Shown: positions 46,241 to 55,241, counted from the first letter of the stretch. The stretch: DNA of 64,000 nt from Alkalibacillus salilacus (GCF_030812915.1 NZ_JAUSTQ010000008.1:1-64000); one strand, 5' to 3'. Program-made: numbers and translations. The notes: generated by a model from the sequence alone, not told the origin.

Positions 46241-47452
46241 ATGTTGACGTTTGATATTTTAGAATATCAAGAACGACTTAAGAAAACCAAAGCTCGAATG
46301 GCAAAACAAGGAGTAGAGGTATTGCTGATAACGGACCCAGCTAATATGAATTATCTATCAGGATATGATGCGTGGTCGTTTTATGTACATCAAATGTTGA
46401 TTGTCATGATTGATGAACCGCAACCTATATGGATCGGACGTTTAATGGATGAAAACGGAGCTAAGGCAACAACATGGATGTATGATGAAAATATCATGTC
46501 TTATCCTGATTTCTATGTCAATTCAGAAGAGTATCATCCTATGCAATTCATAGCTGAAATTTTAACTGAAATAGGCCATGGTAATCGCAGAATTGGCGTT
46601 GAGATGGATCAATACTATTTCTCTGCTAAAGCTTACATGACATTACTTCAAAAATTACCGAATGCGAGCTTTATTGATGCGACTTCACTCGTCAATTGGG
46701 TTCGAATTGTCAAATCAGATCAAGAACTAGAATACATGCGACGTGCAGGACAAATTTCAGAGAGAGCGATGCAAGCGGGAATCCAAGCGATTCATACAGG
46801 AGCAAGAGAAAACGATGCCGCTGCTGCGATTTATTATGAATTGATTAAAGGAACTGAAGAATTTGGAGGCGATTATCCATCGATTGTGCCGATGATCCCG
46901 ACAGGTGAAAATACTTCTTCACCCCATTTAACGTGGTCTGATCGTTATTTTGAGGAAGGCAATGCCGTTATTATAGAATTATCTGGTTGTTATGAGCGTT
47001 ATCATGCTCCATTAGCACGGACGATTTCAGTTGGTCATGCGTCCGATCGTTTAGAACGGTTAAATCAAATTGTTCAAGAAGGAATTGAAAATGTGCTCGA
47101 ACGAGCGAAACCAGGTGTATACCTAGAAGAATTGGAAGAAGCTTGGCGAGAATCAACACGTCGCTATGGCATTGAAAAAGAATCGCGTCTTGGTTATGCA
47201 GTTGGCTTAAACTATCCACCAGATTGGGGTGAGCACACAGCAAGTATTCGTAAAGGTGATAGGACGGTGCTTGAGCCGAACATGGCCTTTCATTTTATTC
47301 CAGGGTTATGGTTTGAATCAGACGGAATCGAAATGAGCGAATCCTTTGTTGTGACCAATCAAGGCGCAGAATTGCTAACAAATTATTCGCGCGAGTTAAT
47401 CGTAACTAGCCCATATCACTTTCCGACTAATAGCCAAGGTATTATAAGTTAA
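46241..47452 (+). CDS. M24 family hydrolase, ectoine hydrolase (DoeA/EutD)-like
   Basis: 403 residues, creatinase-N domain then pita-bread M24 fold. Many stretches match the ectoine hydrolase branch as I recall it: YPDFYVNSEEYHPM, VNWVRIVKSDQELEYMRRAGQI, GGDYPSIVPMIPTGENTSSPHLTW, ELSGCYERYHAPLARTI and YPPDWGEHTASIRKGDRT. DoeA opens the ectoine ring to N-acetyl-diaminobutyrate. No doeB-like deacetylase is adjacent, so the function is inferred; Xaa-Pro peptidase is the alternative. AAGGGAGG precedes the ATG. The 84-bp gap to the PLP enzyme suggests an operon. Confidence 0.78.
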   Translation: MLTFDILEYQERLKKTKARMAKQGVEVLLITDPANMNYLSGYDAWSFYVHQMLIVMIDEPQPIWIGRLMDENGAKATTWMYDENIMSYPDFYVNSEEYHPMQFIAEILTEIGHGNRRIGVEMDQYYFSAKAYMTLLQKLPNASFIDATSLVNWVRIVKSDQELEYMRRAGQISERAMQAGIQAIHTGARENDAAAAIYYELIKGTEEFGGDYPSIVPMIPTGENTSSPHLTWSDRYFEEGNAVIIELSGCYERYHAPLARTISVGHASDRLERLNQIVQEGIENVLERAKPGVYLEELEEAWRESTRRYGIEKESRLGYAVGLNYPPDWGEHTASIRKGDRTVLEPNMAFHFIPGLWFESDGIEMSESFVVTNQGAELLTNYSRELIVTSPYHFPTNSQGIIS

Positions 47453-47536
47453 ACTTAATCGATGGCGATCAAGCGGGTGGTGGCTTTGACACAATGTGAA
47501 GTCGCCATTTTATGAATAAATGGAGGAGGGGTTATC

Positions 47537-48733
47537 ATGACAGAATTTAAACCAGCTACAAAAGCTCTTTGGTCAGGTGAGAAAGAACAATTGTCATACG
47601 GCGCAACGCAAGTACCCGTAGTACACAGTGTTTCATTTGGATATGATGATATGGACGAATGGAATGCGATTGCAACTGGAAAACAAGATGGCCATGTGTA
47701 TGGCCGTAATACTAATCCGACGACGCAAGCTTTTGAAGATAAAGTGAAAGACTTGGAAGGAGCAGAAGCAGCGACAGCTTTTGCCACAGGTATGGCAGCC
47801 ATATCTGGTACACTTAACGCATTTTTACGTCCTGGTGATCGCGTCGTCACGATCAAAGATACTTACGGTGGCACTAATAAAATTTTTACCGAATTCTTAC
47901 CTAATACTGGTGTTGAGGTTGTCTTTTGCGAAACTGGTGATCATGAAGAGATGGAACGAGAAATTGCAAAGGGCTGTCAACTTGTTTATTTAGAATCACC
48001 GACAAATCCAACGTTAAAACTGATTGATATTGAACGAATGGCAAAAGCAGGTCATGATGTAGGGGCTCTTGTTGTTATTGATGGTACTTTTGCTTCACCA
48101 GTGAATCAAAATCCGCTCGATTTTGGTGTGGATATTGTCTTGCACAGTGCGACGAAATATCTTGGTGGTCACTCAGATGCATTGGGCGGCATAGTCTGCG
48201 GGCCACAGCATTTGATCGACCAAGTGTATCATTATCGTGAAATCAACGGTGCTACATTAAATCCGCAAGCAGCGTACTTTTTGTTACGGGGAATGAAAAC
48301 ACTCCATTTACGATTAGAAAGACAGAATCAGAATGCTATGCAAGTAGCTAGATATTTGCAGACAGTTGAATGGGTGGAAGATGTTTTTTATCCTGGTTTA
48401 GAGAGCCACACAGGCCATGATATTGCCAAAAAACAAATGAAAGGTTTCGGTGGTATGCTTAGCTTTTCCGTTATAGGTGGTTTAGATACAGTGTACCAAC
48501 TGTTACCACATTTGAAATTAGCTAAGCGTGCTGCAAGCCTTGGTTGTGTTCAAACCATCGTCGGACCACCTGCTTTAACGAGTCATGTGGAATGTACACC
48601 AGAAGAACGTGCTGCGATGGGCATTCCTGAAGGTTTAATTAGGTACAGTGCAGGCATCGAAGATATTGATGATTTAATTGAAGATTTAAAGCAAGCCTTT
48701 GCAAAATTACCTATCGAGGCTTTAACTAAATAA
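47537..48733 (+). CDS. Cys/Met-metabolism PLP enzyme (cystathionine gamma-synthase/lyase or methionine gamma-lyase type)
   Basis: 398 residues, fold-type I. YGRNTNPTTQAFEDKVKDLEGAEAATAFATGMAAI near the N-terminus and HSATKYLGGHSDALGG with the PLP lysine (about 212) are family hallmarks, and SLGCVQTIVGPPALTSHVECTPEERAAMGIPEGLIRYSAGIEDIDDLIEDL is the usual C-terminus. GGAGGAGGGG precedes the ATG. The reaction cannot be fixed from sequence. Coupling to a DoeA-like hydrolase and tyrosine phenol-lyase suggests amino-acid catabolism rather than methionine synthesis. No terminator was seen after it. Confidence 0.85.
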   Translation: MTEFKPATKALWSGEKEQLSYGATQVPVVHSVSFGYDDMDEWNAIATGKQDGHVYGRNTNPTTQAFEDKVKDLEGAEAATAFATGMAAISGTLNAFLRPGDRVVTIKDTYGGTNKIFTEFLPNTGVEVVFCETGDHEEMEREIAKGCQLVYLESPTNPTLKLIDIERMAKAGHDVGALVVIDGTFASPVNQNPLDFGVDIVLHSATKYLGGHSDALGGIVCGPQHLIDQVYHYREINGATLNPQAAYFLLRGMKTLHLRLERQNQNAMQVARYLQTVEWVEDVFYPGLESHTGHDIAKKQMKGFGGMLSFSVIGGLDTVYQLLPHLKLAKRAASLGCVQTIVGPPALTSHVECTPEERAAMGIPEGLIRYSAGIEDIDDLIEDLKQAFAKLPIEALTK

Positions 48734-48780
48734 TTTTTAAAAGGATAATTCTTACACAATCAAAATTTCGCAATGATTAA

Positions 48781-48990
48781 GTCCGTTATTAACCGGACGG
48801 CCTAATGTCGACGTTGGACACAAAAGCTGATTTCATAAGCTTCTTTGCCTAATTCTGCGCCGAGTACTCGCAGGCGCAGGACGTACTTCGACATGATGTC
48901 GTGACTTCCACTTTGCAAACAGGACGTTTACGTTCTTTGTGGAAGTTCCACAATGCTTCGACCAGGAGTCGCCACCTTCGCTACTTACAA
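48781..48990. repeat. GC-richer multi-hairpin intergenic element
   Basis: A noncoding block richer in GC than its surroundings with successive perfect inverted repeats: GTCCG-N8-CGGAC, CTGCGCC-N11-GGCGCAG, CGACA-TGA-TGTCG and ACTTCCAC-N27-GTGGAAGT. I have a recollection of similar sequences recurring in Bacillaceae genomes, but cannot name a family. It could be a dispersed structured repeat or an RNA. Only one copy is visible here. From 48991 to 49214 nothing beyond the SD of the next gene is seen. Confidence 0.5.
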
Positions 48991-49214
48991 TTTAACAACT
49001 CAGTGCTAAATTAGTTGAAAACAAGAACCAATCTTTAACAAATCCAAAATCTGAAGTACTTTTTAGATGAGAAGGACATTTAATAACAATGCCTTCTCAT
49101 TTTTTAATGGTTTAATGAACGAACATGCTTCTTTTTCCAAAATCCACCCAGTATCATCTCCTGACAAGCGCACAAGCTATGAATGCAACAGAGAGGAAAG
49201 GAGGTATGGTAATC

Positions 49215-50066
49215 ATGCGAGTAACGAAGTGGTTGATCGGTGTAATGGCAATTATGCTTTTATTAACAGCTTGCCAAGAAGAGTCTGAACCGAATGATAA
49301 CGTCAATGATGGTACAAATATGACCGACATTGGATTCACAGGTGATGGGAACGGTAATAATCAGGCAAATCGCGACACATCAGACAATCGTAATGACGGG
49401 AATCGTTTTCAATATGAAAATAATCAAGATCGGAATGAACGTGGTGACGATAATCGTTTCGTCCCATTTAATTTCTTTGATCGTGAAGGTAATCCTGATC
49501 CTGGTCAAACTGAAGAAGGTGACCGTGGACAAGATAACACCAATCGTCAACAGGAAGGTCAAGGACAAGGTGAAACCGATCGCGGCCAACAAGGTCAACA
49601 AAACGGCCAAGGTCAGGGACAAAATGAAGCTCGAGATAATGAGACAAATAATGGCCAAGAATCAGGCGATGTAACGACAAATCAATCAATGGTTGATGAA
49701 GTGATTCAATTGACGAATGAAAAACGAGAAGAGAATGGTTTGAGTCCACTTGAACATGATTCAGAAGTTACGGATGTAGCTCAACGTAAATCGGTTGATA
49801 TGGCTGATCAGAACTATTTCAGTCACCAATCACCGACATACGGGTCACCATTCGATATGCTTGACCAATTTAATGTGTCTTATACCGCTGCAGGAGAGAA
49901 TATTGCAGCTGGACAACCATCGGCTGAACAAGTCGTCGATAGTTGGATGAATAGTCAAGGTCACCGTGAAAATATTTTAAATGATGCCTTTACTCATATT
50001 GGTATTGGCTATGAAGAAAGTGGTCGTATGAGTCCGTATTGGACACAAATGTTTATCGCTAAATAA
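49215..50066 (+). CDS. CAP/SCP-domain lipoprotein (YkwD-like)
   Basis: 283 residues from the ATG ten bases after GGAGG. Lipobox LLTAC (Cys20). A long low-complexity region (about 25-155) rich in Asn, Asp, Gln, Gly and Arg has repeated GQGQ-type tracts. The C-terminal CAP domain (about 160-283) has VIQLTNEKREENGLSPLEHDSEVTDVAQRKSVDMADQNYFSHQSP, GENIAAG and HRENILN, with the family His/Glu pair. Similar to YkwD/SafA-associated proteins. It sits on the outer face of the membrane; function unknown. An upstream in-frame start without SD was rejected. Confidence 0.88.
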   Translation: MRVTKWLIGVMAIMLLLTACQEESEPNDNVNDGTNMTDIGFTGDGNGNNQANRDTSDNRNDGNRFQYENNQDRNERGDDNRFVPFNFFDREGNPDPGQTEEGDRGQDNTNRQQEGQGQGETDRGQQGQQNGQGQGQNEARDNETNNGQESGDVTTNQSMVDEVIQLTNEKREENGLSPLEHDSEVTDVAQRKSVDMADQNYFSHQSPTYGSPFDMLDQFNVSYTAAGENIAAGQPSAEQVVDSWMNSQGHRENILNDAFTHIGIGYEESGRMSPYWTQMFIAK

Positions 50067-50069
50067 AGT

Positions 50070-50107
50070 AAGCACGTGTTTCCAAATAGTTGAGGAAACA
50101 CGTGCTT
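50070..50107. terminator. Bidirectional terminator between CAP and yuxK-like genes
   Basis: AGCACGTGTTTCC / GGAAACACGTGCT, a perfect 13-bp stem shared by convergent genes. Confidence 0.9.
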
Positions 50108-50501
50108 ATTTAACGTCTAAAAATTTTCGCTTTAAGTCTGGTGTCGGCATCATACATGATTCACGCTCACCAAAAATCCGTTTTCGATTATTGGCAATGA
50201 AGTCATAGCCAACATCAAGAACCTGTTTTGGAAGCCATTTGAGTAAGCTTAACCTCTGATAAGGTCGGTCTAACTCTTCAGCAATGATTAAAACAGCATC
50301 AGACTTTACATAGCGTTGTTTATCTCGAATAACAATTATACTGTCTAAATCGGGTGTGCCAGTATCATCTAAAACACGCTGACCTAAATCACTTTGAAGC
50401 GGAGCAAAGCGAAGAGAATCATGATGATCACGCTCAATTAACCATTGAACAATGCCATTACATAAATTACAAACGCCATCAAAGAAAATGACAGTTTTCA
50501 T
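50106..50501 (-). CDS. yuxK: DCC-family thiol-disulfide oxidoreductase (DUF393, YuxK-like)
   Basis: 131 residues. FFDGVCNLCNG with CxxC at Cys11 and Cys14 is the DCC signature, followed by RDHHDSLRFAPLQSDLGQRVL and the C-terminal RYRIFGE-like YDFIANNRKRIFGERESCMMP. It probably has a thioredoxin-like fold; partners unknown. It lies 15 bp downstream of a zinc-ribbon membrane gene, so they form a two-gene leftward operon. The SD is GGAGG. Confidence 0.9.
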   Translation of the reverse strand: MKTVIFFDGVCNLCNGIVQWLIERDHHDSLRFAPLQSDLGQRVLDDTGTPDLDSIIVIRDKQRYVKSDAVLIIAEELDRPYQRLSLLKWLPKQVLDVGYDFIANNRKRIFGERESCMMPTPDLKRKFLDVK

Positions 50502-50516
50502 TTGGGTAATCCTCCA

Positions 50517-50816
50517 TCACCATAAGGGTTCTTCTTCATCTGATAATTCATATATAAAAGGAGTCAGTAATAATAATGCACTTACCAAAACGAATGCTAC
50601 TAAAAACACATAGGGTAGTGGCAGATTAATGGTGTTCGAAAATATAATGATGATCATGCCGGCTAGTGTGAAATACATGGATTTTTTACGACTTGCTGCA
50701 GAATAATACTGTCTGTTCCCGCACTTTGGGCAATCACGGCCAACACGAGCATTCCAACTAAACGGTAAAGCTTCTTTATATTTGAACTTATAGCCACAAC
50801 TTGCACACGAGAACAT
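50517..50816 (-). CDS. Zinc-ribbon plus two-TM small protein (TIGR04104-like)
   Basis: 99 residues. N-terminal CASC (Cys4, Cys7) and CPKC (Cys29, Cys32) form a zinc ribbon with 21 residues between pairs, matching the cxxc_20_cxxc class. Two TM helices follow (about 48-66 and 70-90), ending in an acidic tail. Start chosen at the ATG; a GTG nine bases upstream lies in the SD (GAGGTG). Function unknown. Co-transcribed with the DCC oxidoreductase, so a redox or metal role is possible. Confidence 0.8.
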   Translation of the reverse strand: MFSCASCGYKFKYKEALPFSWNARVGRDCPKCGNRQYYSAASRKKSMYFTLAGMIIIIFSNTINLPLPYVFLVAFVLVSALLLLTPFIYELSDEEEPLW

Positions 50817-50898
50817 CGAAATCACCTCAATTTTCTGTATTGCTTTTCCCTTTATGATATCATAGACCTTAGAAAATGTCGTAACAGAAGGTGATGAG

Positions 50899-51588
50899 AT
50901 GACGCATATCTTAGTTGTTGAAGACGAAGCTAAAATCGCACGTGTTTTACAGTTAGAATTAGAATTTGAAGGGTATGGGATTACGACCGTATCCGCTGGT
51001 TATGATGCCCTTGAAATCATGCGTGACGAAACATTCGACCTCATTTTACTTGATATTATGCTACCTGAGATGAGTGGATTAGATATTTTAAAACGTTATC
51101 GAAAGCATAACCAAACGACACCTGTTATTATGCTAACGGCTAAAGACACGGTTGAAGATAAAGTGACGGGGCTGGATAGTGGGGCGCAGGATTACGTTAC
51201 CAAACCTTTTCAAATCGAAGAGTTACTCGCAAGAATTAGGGCACATTTACGTTCTACTGAGGTAAAAGATGATGGTGATTGGTTGAACTTTCCGCCCCTT
51301 CATTTGAACGTGTCCACACGCGATGTCATTCGTGCCAATCGAACGATTGAATTAACACCTAAGGAATTTGATTTGCTTGTTCTATTTCTTCGTCATCCGA
51401 GACAAGTGTTGTCGCGAGAACAAATATTAAACGCCGTTTGGGGCTATGATTTCGTTGGTGATACGAATGTTGTTGATGTTTATGTCCGCTATTTACGAAA
51501 AAAAGTTGACCATGAAGATGAGTCACCACTTATTCATACAGTCAGAGGTGTTGGCTACGTGCTAAAGGATCCGTATGAAACTACGTAA
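50899..51588 (+). CDS. OmpR-family response regulator (YkoG-like)
   Basis: 229 residues. Receiver domain with phospho-acceptor Asp52 (LILLDIMLPEMSG), the acidic pair at 8-9 and a Lys in YVTKPF; C-terminal winged helix (LTPKEFDLLVLFLRHPRQVLSREQILNAVWGYDF...VDVYVRYLRKKV). It overlaps the kinase gene by 14 bp. The layout regulator-kinase-PepSY-PepSY resembles the B. subtilis ykoGHIJ cluster as I recall it, but the signal is unknown. Confidence 0.92.
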   Translation: MTHILVVEDEAKIARVLQLELEFEGYGITTVSAGYDALEIMRDETFDLILLDIMLPEMSGLDILKRYRKHNQTTPVIMLTAKDTVEDKVTGLDSGAQDYVTKPFQIEELLARIRAHLRSTEVKDDGDWLNFPPLHLNVSTRDVIRANRTIELTPKEFDLLVLFLRHPRQVLSREQILNAVWGYDFVGDTNVVDVYVRYLRKKVDHEDESPLIHTVRGVGYVLKDPYETT

Positions 51589-52915
51589 TAAAATTTTTGT
51601 CGCGACAACCGGGTTGTTTATTGTATTGCTCATTGCTTTCTCTGTTGCTATTTATGTATTGTTTGCTGAGGAAGCCTATGACCGCGAGTTAAATCGTTTA
51701 GATCAAGAAGCACAAGCGATGACTTCGAACGTTCATGATCTTAGTTCTTCTGTACAAACAGAAGATCTATTGCGTGCTTATGTCCCATCAAATGGGGCGA
51801 TTCGTGTCGTTGATCAATCATTTGATATGATGACGTCGGTTACAGCGAATAGACAAGTTGGCTTATATCGAGCCGAACTTCCAGAAAAGGAAGGACGTGT
51901 TGTTACTCGTTTAGACGATGTTGATGGGTCAACTGTATCATTTGTGCAACAGCCGATCATTTGGAATGAAGGTGATGTTGTTTATGTCCAAATGGTTGAA
52001 CGATTAGATGCGTTAGATGAAACATTGGCAAATCTACAATTAGTGATTTTACTCGTTGCTTTAATTGCGATTGTGCCAGTTGTCATCTCTGGTAAACTGG
52101 TTGCTGATTTAGTTTTAGAACCGATACAGTCTCTTATTCAGACGATGAATCGAATTAAAGAGAATGAAACATTTCAAGAAATTTCTCTTCCTAAACGTTC
52201 TAAAGACGAACTGTTTACTATGAGCCAAACATTTAATGACATGATTCGCTTACTGCAAGCTAATTTTGAGAAGCAAGAACAGTTTGTCTCGAATGCGTCT
52301 CATGAATTAAGGACACCGATTACGGTGATCGAATCTTATGCCAATTTAGTGAAAAGGCGAGGGTACGAAAGGACTGAAGTGGTAGAAGAAGCAATTGAAG
52401 CGATTCATAGCGAAGCAAAGCGAATGCGCGATTTGACAGAACAATTATTGCTTTTAGCAAAACGTGATCAAGATTGGCAGCTAAACATGTCTAAAGTACA
52501 CCTCGACGCCATAGTACAAGATGTGGCTAATCACATGCATCAGGCTTATGAGCGTACTGTTTTTGTTGATGCCAAACCTACTACTTACTATACGGATGAA
52601 GGGAAACTTAAGCAATTACTGTATATTTTATTAGATAATGCACTTAAGTATAGTGATACATCAGTGGAACTCGCACTAGATTCTGTTGATGACAATCCAG
52701 TCATGACAATTCGCGATTATGGTGTAGGAATCCCAAATGTTCAACAAGAGCAAATTTTTGAACGTTTTTACCGCGTCGATGAATCAAGGCAACGAGCTAC
52801 TGGTGGCAGTGGTTTAGGTTTAGCTTTAGCTAAAGAACTGGCTGACGTTTTAGATGCATCACTTGATCTATCAAGCACACCTGGTGAAGGAACCACCGTC
52901 AAAGTGATCCTCTAA
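51575..52915 (+). CDS. Sensor histidine kinase (YkoH-like)
   Basis: 446 residues. TM1 about 9-30, extracytoplasmic sensor (about 31-152), TM2 about 153-175, HAMP, HisKA with His243 in FVSNASHELRTPITVIESYANLV, and HATPase_c (DNALKY, DYGVGIP, GGSGLGLALAK). AAAGGA inside the regulator gene is the SD. The stop runs directly into a repeat array. The sensor region shows no named domain. Confidence 0.93.
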   Translation: MKLRNKIFVATTGLFIVLLIAFSVAIYVLFAEEAYDRELNRLDQEAQAMTSNVHDLSSSVQTEDLLRAYVPSNGAIRVVDQSFDMMTSVTANRQVGLYRAELPEKEGRVVTRLDDVDGSTVSFVQQPIIWNEGDVVYVQMVERLDALDETLANLQLVILLVALIAIVPVVISGKLVADLVLEPIQSLIQTMNRIKENETFQEISLPKRSKDELFTMSQTFNDMIRLLQANFEKQEQFVSNASHELRTPITVIESYANLVKRRGYERTEVVEEAIEAIHSEAKRMRDLTEQLLLLAKRDQDWQLNMSKVHLDAIVQDVANHMHQAYERTVFVDAKPTTYYTDEGKLKQLLYILLDNALKYSDTSVELALDSVDDNPVMTIRDYGVGIPNVQQEQIFERFYRVDESRQRATGGSGLGLALAKELADVLDASLDLSSTPGEGTTVKVIL

Positions 52916-52968
52916 CCATTTAATAAATTAGAGGATTTATCTAATAAATAGAGGAACTAATTAAATAA
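52916..52968. repeat. 21-bp-period dyad-element array G (3 units)
   Basis: CCATTTAATAA (52916), TTATCTAATAA (52937) and TAATTAAATAA (52958), with both intervals 21 bp. It begins at the base after the kinase stop codon, before the PepSY gene. Confidence 0.72.
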
Positions 52969-53067
52969 ATGAGAAAAAGAGAGCTAAAAATGTTGTCTTT
53001 TAATCTTATTTTAATCTCTATTCGTTATCATAAGATTTAGCAAAAACGTTAGTTTAGGGTGAAAAAA

Positions 53068-53997
53068 ATGAGACGTCGTAGTGGAATTTGGATCATAGTC
53101 GGTGTGATGATAACTGGGTTGTTATTCATGTTAGCTCAATCAGTCATATTTTCAGACGAAACGGAATTATTGTCTAAGATAGAAGCCGAGGGCCGTTTAG
53201 CAGAACAAGTCGATGGTGATCTTGTTTTTAGGTCCGAGTCAGTGAATGATTTCACATTTGAAATAACGAGGGACCAAGGTGTCTACCATGCCACAGTAAG
53301 TCGAGAAGATGGATCGATCGTTGATTTAACACGTGAAGCAACGATTGAAAATGATGAAGAGACCACCAACAATTCTGATCAAGAAAATCAATCAAACCAA
53401 GGATCTAATCAGACCGAACAAAATGACCCTGAGAATAACTCTGAGTCAACCAATGACCAAGAATCTTCCCAGAATGATGACGAAAATAATCCTGATCATG
53501 ATAATGAAAACGAAAGTGACACCGACAATGAACCGACACGTCTAAGCACAGATGAAGTGACTAACCAAATCAAACAAGAATTTGAGGGAGAAATTACTTC
53601 GATAGAATTTGATGATGAATCTGATCTTTATACGTTAGTAATCGAACATGAATTGACACGAACTAAACTTGAAGTGGAAGCATTGACAGGCGAGATTATC
53701 GCTCGTGAAACAGAAGATACTACACCAGAACTTGCCGTAAAAGAAGAAGAGGCAACCACCATTGCATTAGAACAAGTGCAAGATGATGGAGAAGTTGCCA
53801 ATGTTCAAATACAAGAAATTGATGGAATCATTTATTATATCGTGACAATCAATGCCACAGAAGAAGAACAGGCTATTGTTGAGATTAATGGATTTTCCGG
53901 CAATGTAGAAACTGTGACATGGGTAGAACGGGATGATACGTCCTCAAGTGAAGAAGAAAATGAAAATAGTCAGAATGAAGAAGGGGAATCGGGTTAA
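53068..53997 (+). CDS. Membrane-anchored PepSY-domain protein with long acidic linker (YkoI-like)
   Basis: 309 residues. Basic N-terminus, TM helix (about 8-28), first PepSY-like domain (about 30-95), a 75-residue linker of Asn/Asp/Glu/Ser/Gln (about 96-170), then two further PepSY-like units (about 170-290) and an acidic tail. PepSY domains inhibit proteases or sense envelope peptides. ATG 53068 is chosen because the GTG nine bases upstream lies in the SD (GGGTGA). Likely co-transcribed with the kinase; the C-terminus overlaps a convergent gene by 4 bp. Confidence 0.82.
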   Translation: MRRRSGIWIIVGVMITGLLFMLAQSVIFSDETELLSKIEAEGRLAEQVDGDLVFRSESVNDFTFEITRDQGVYHATVSREDGSIVDLTREATIENDEETTNNSDQENQSNQGSNQTEQNDPENNSESTNDQESSQNDDENNPDHDNENESDTDNEPTRLSTDEVTNQIKQEFEGEITSIEFDDESDLYTLVIEHELTRTKLEVEALTGEIIARETEDTTPELAVKEEEATTIALEQVQDDGEVANVQIQEIDGIIYYIVTINATEEEQAIVEINGFSGNVETVTWVERDDTSSSEEENENSQNEEGESG

Positions 53998-54011
53998 TCC
54001 GATTCCTCTTC
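53980..54011. terminator. Hairpin formed by the overlapping ends of two convergent genes
   Basis: A 14-bp stem (two G-T pairs) with loop TTAA, the shared stop codons. The arms encode the last residues of both proteins. T-tracts on either side are short, so terminator strength is uncertain. Confidence 0.65.
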
Positions 54012-54461
54012 GTTTTCACTACTGCTATTATCTTGGCTTTGCACCGTTTCAAACTCTAAATCATTTTCGATTGTATTTAAATGTTCTCCTTGCTCAAGAA
54101 TCTCGTACGTTTTGACACCATCTTGTCCAAAGATCATAACATAATTCTCTGAGAATTCGACGACTCGCTGGTCAAAGCTGACGATGTAGTCTGGTTCAAT
54201 GGTTTGATTTTCAACTTCCTGCACTTCCATCGAGCCTAAATCATCTAATAAAGCTTGTATTGTCGCATTTTCAGAAGTTACTGCTTGGTCCGTTTCACCA
54301 TCAGAGCGACGTAAGACACTGGCTTCGTCTACGTTTTCAATGTCATTGGTGAATACTTCAGTAAAAGTTTGTGGTTCTGGTGCAGGTTCACGGTAAATCC
54401 AAATGAATATTAGAATAACTGCAATACCTGTTGCGATGGACCAAATCAATGTTTTATTCAT
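53994..54461 (-). CDS. N-terminally anchored extracytoplasmic protein, unknown
   Basis: 155 residues: one TM helix (about 5-23), a soluble acidic domain and a Ser/Glu/Asn tail. No recognised motif; no Cys. GGAAGGAG precedes the ATG. It is embedded between PepSY genes on the opposite strand and overlaps one by 4 bp at the stop codons. Family not recognised. Confidence 0.7.
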   Translation of the reverse strand: MNKTLIWSIATGIAVILIFIWIYREPAPEPQTFTEVFTNDIENVDEASVLRRSDGETDQAVTSENATIQALLDDLGSMEVQEVENQTIEPDYIVSFDQRVVEFSENYVMIFGQDGVKTYEILEQGEHLNTIENDLEFETVQSQDNSSSENEEESD

Positions 54462-54604
54462 AGATTAGTCTCCTTCCTTAACTCCAATTTCTAGTTGGAC
54501 TATTAATATTTTACCAATATTTTAATCAAATTTTAATCTTCTTTTTCTTATTTTCTCATATCTTATGAGTAAACTTGTAAGTGTCATGAATTGGAGGGAG
54601 ATCA

Positions 54605-55132
54605 ATGCGTAAGACGATCCTATATAGTACATTTGCTGGAACATTCATGTTTGGCACGATTTTCGGAATAACGAATGAAACACAACAATCTGAAGCAGAC
54701 GTTGCTAAAGCGGAGGATGATCAAATGAATCCAGCATTACTAAGTCAATCTGAACTACAAGCTATTATTAATCAATATATGCAAGGTACAATCGAAGAGG
54801 TTACTCTAAATGAGCATAATGAGTTTGAAGTAACTGTTAATCAAGATGATGAAACATTTGATGTGCTAATTGACGGTCGAAGTGGCCATGTTAAAAATTT
54901 ATATCGTCGAGAAGAACAACCGTTTCATAGCTTAACCGCAACAGGATCAGCAATTGAACAATTAGATGCGATTGAATTAGCATTGGAAACAGTGAACGGG
55001 GAACCGAAGCGTGTTGATTTAACTAAAGATCATGGTACCTGGGTTTATCAAGTATTAGTCCGTTATGATGAAAAAGATTTCCATGTAATCGTTGATGCTT
55101 ATACAGGGGTCGTTTTAGACGTCAATTCATAA
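54605..55132 (+). CDS. Secreted PepSY-domain protein (YkoJ-like)
   Basis: 175 residues with a signal-peptide-like N-terminus (MRKTILYSTFAGTFMFGTIFGI). Two PepSY-like units are recognisable by FEVTVNQDDETFDVLIDGRSGHVKNL and WVYQVLVRYDEKDFHVIVDAYTGVVLDV. TTGGAGGGAG precedes the ATG. It probably belongs to the regulon of the adjacent two-component system, as ykoJ does. Confidence 0.82.
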   Translation: MRKTILYSTFAGTFMFGTIFGITNETQQSEADVAKAEDDQMNPALLSQSELQAIINQYMQGTIEEVTLNEHNEFEVTVNQDDETFDVLIDGRSGHVKNLYRREEQPFHSLTATGSAIEQLDAIELALETVNGEPKRVDLTKDHGTWVYQVLVRYDEKDFHVIVDAYTGVVLDVNS

Positions 55133-55208
55133 TGGTCTAACAATTAATCTGCAAACACTAAATATAGATAAAATATAATAGGAATATGGAAAATTCCCAT
55201 GCAATTAA

Positions 55209-55241
55209 GTCAGATGAGCCATTAGTCATCTGACTTTTTAT
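55209..55241. terminator. Terminator shared by the PepSY gene and the small basic gene
   Basis: GTCAGATGA / TCATCTGAC with a T-rich 3' end; the stop codon of the leftward gene overlaps it. Confidence 0.8.
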
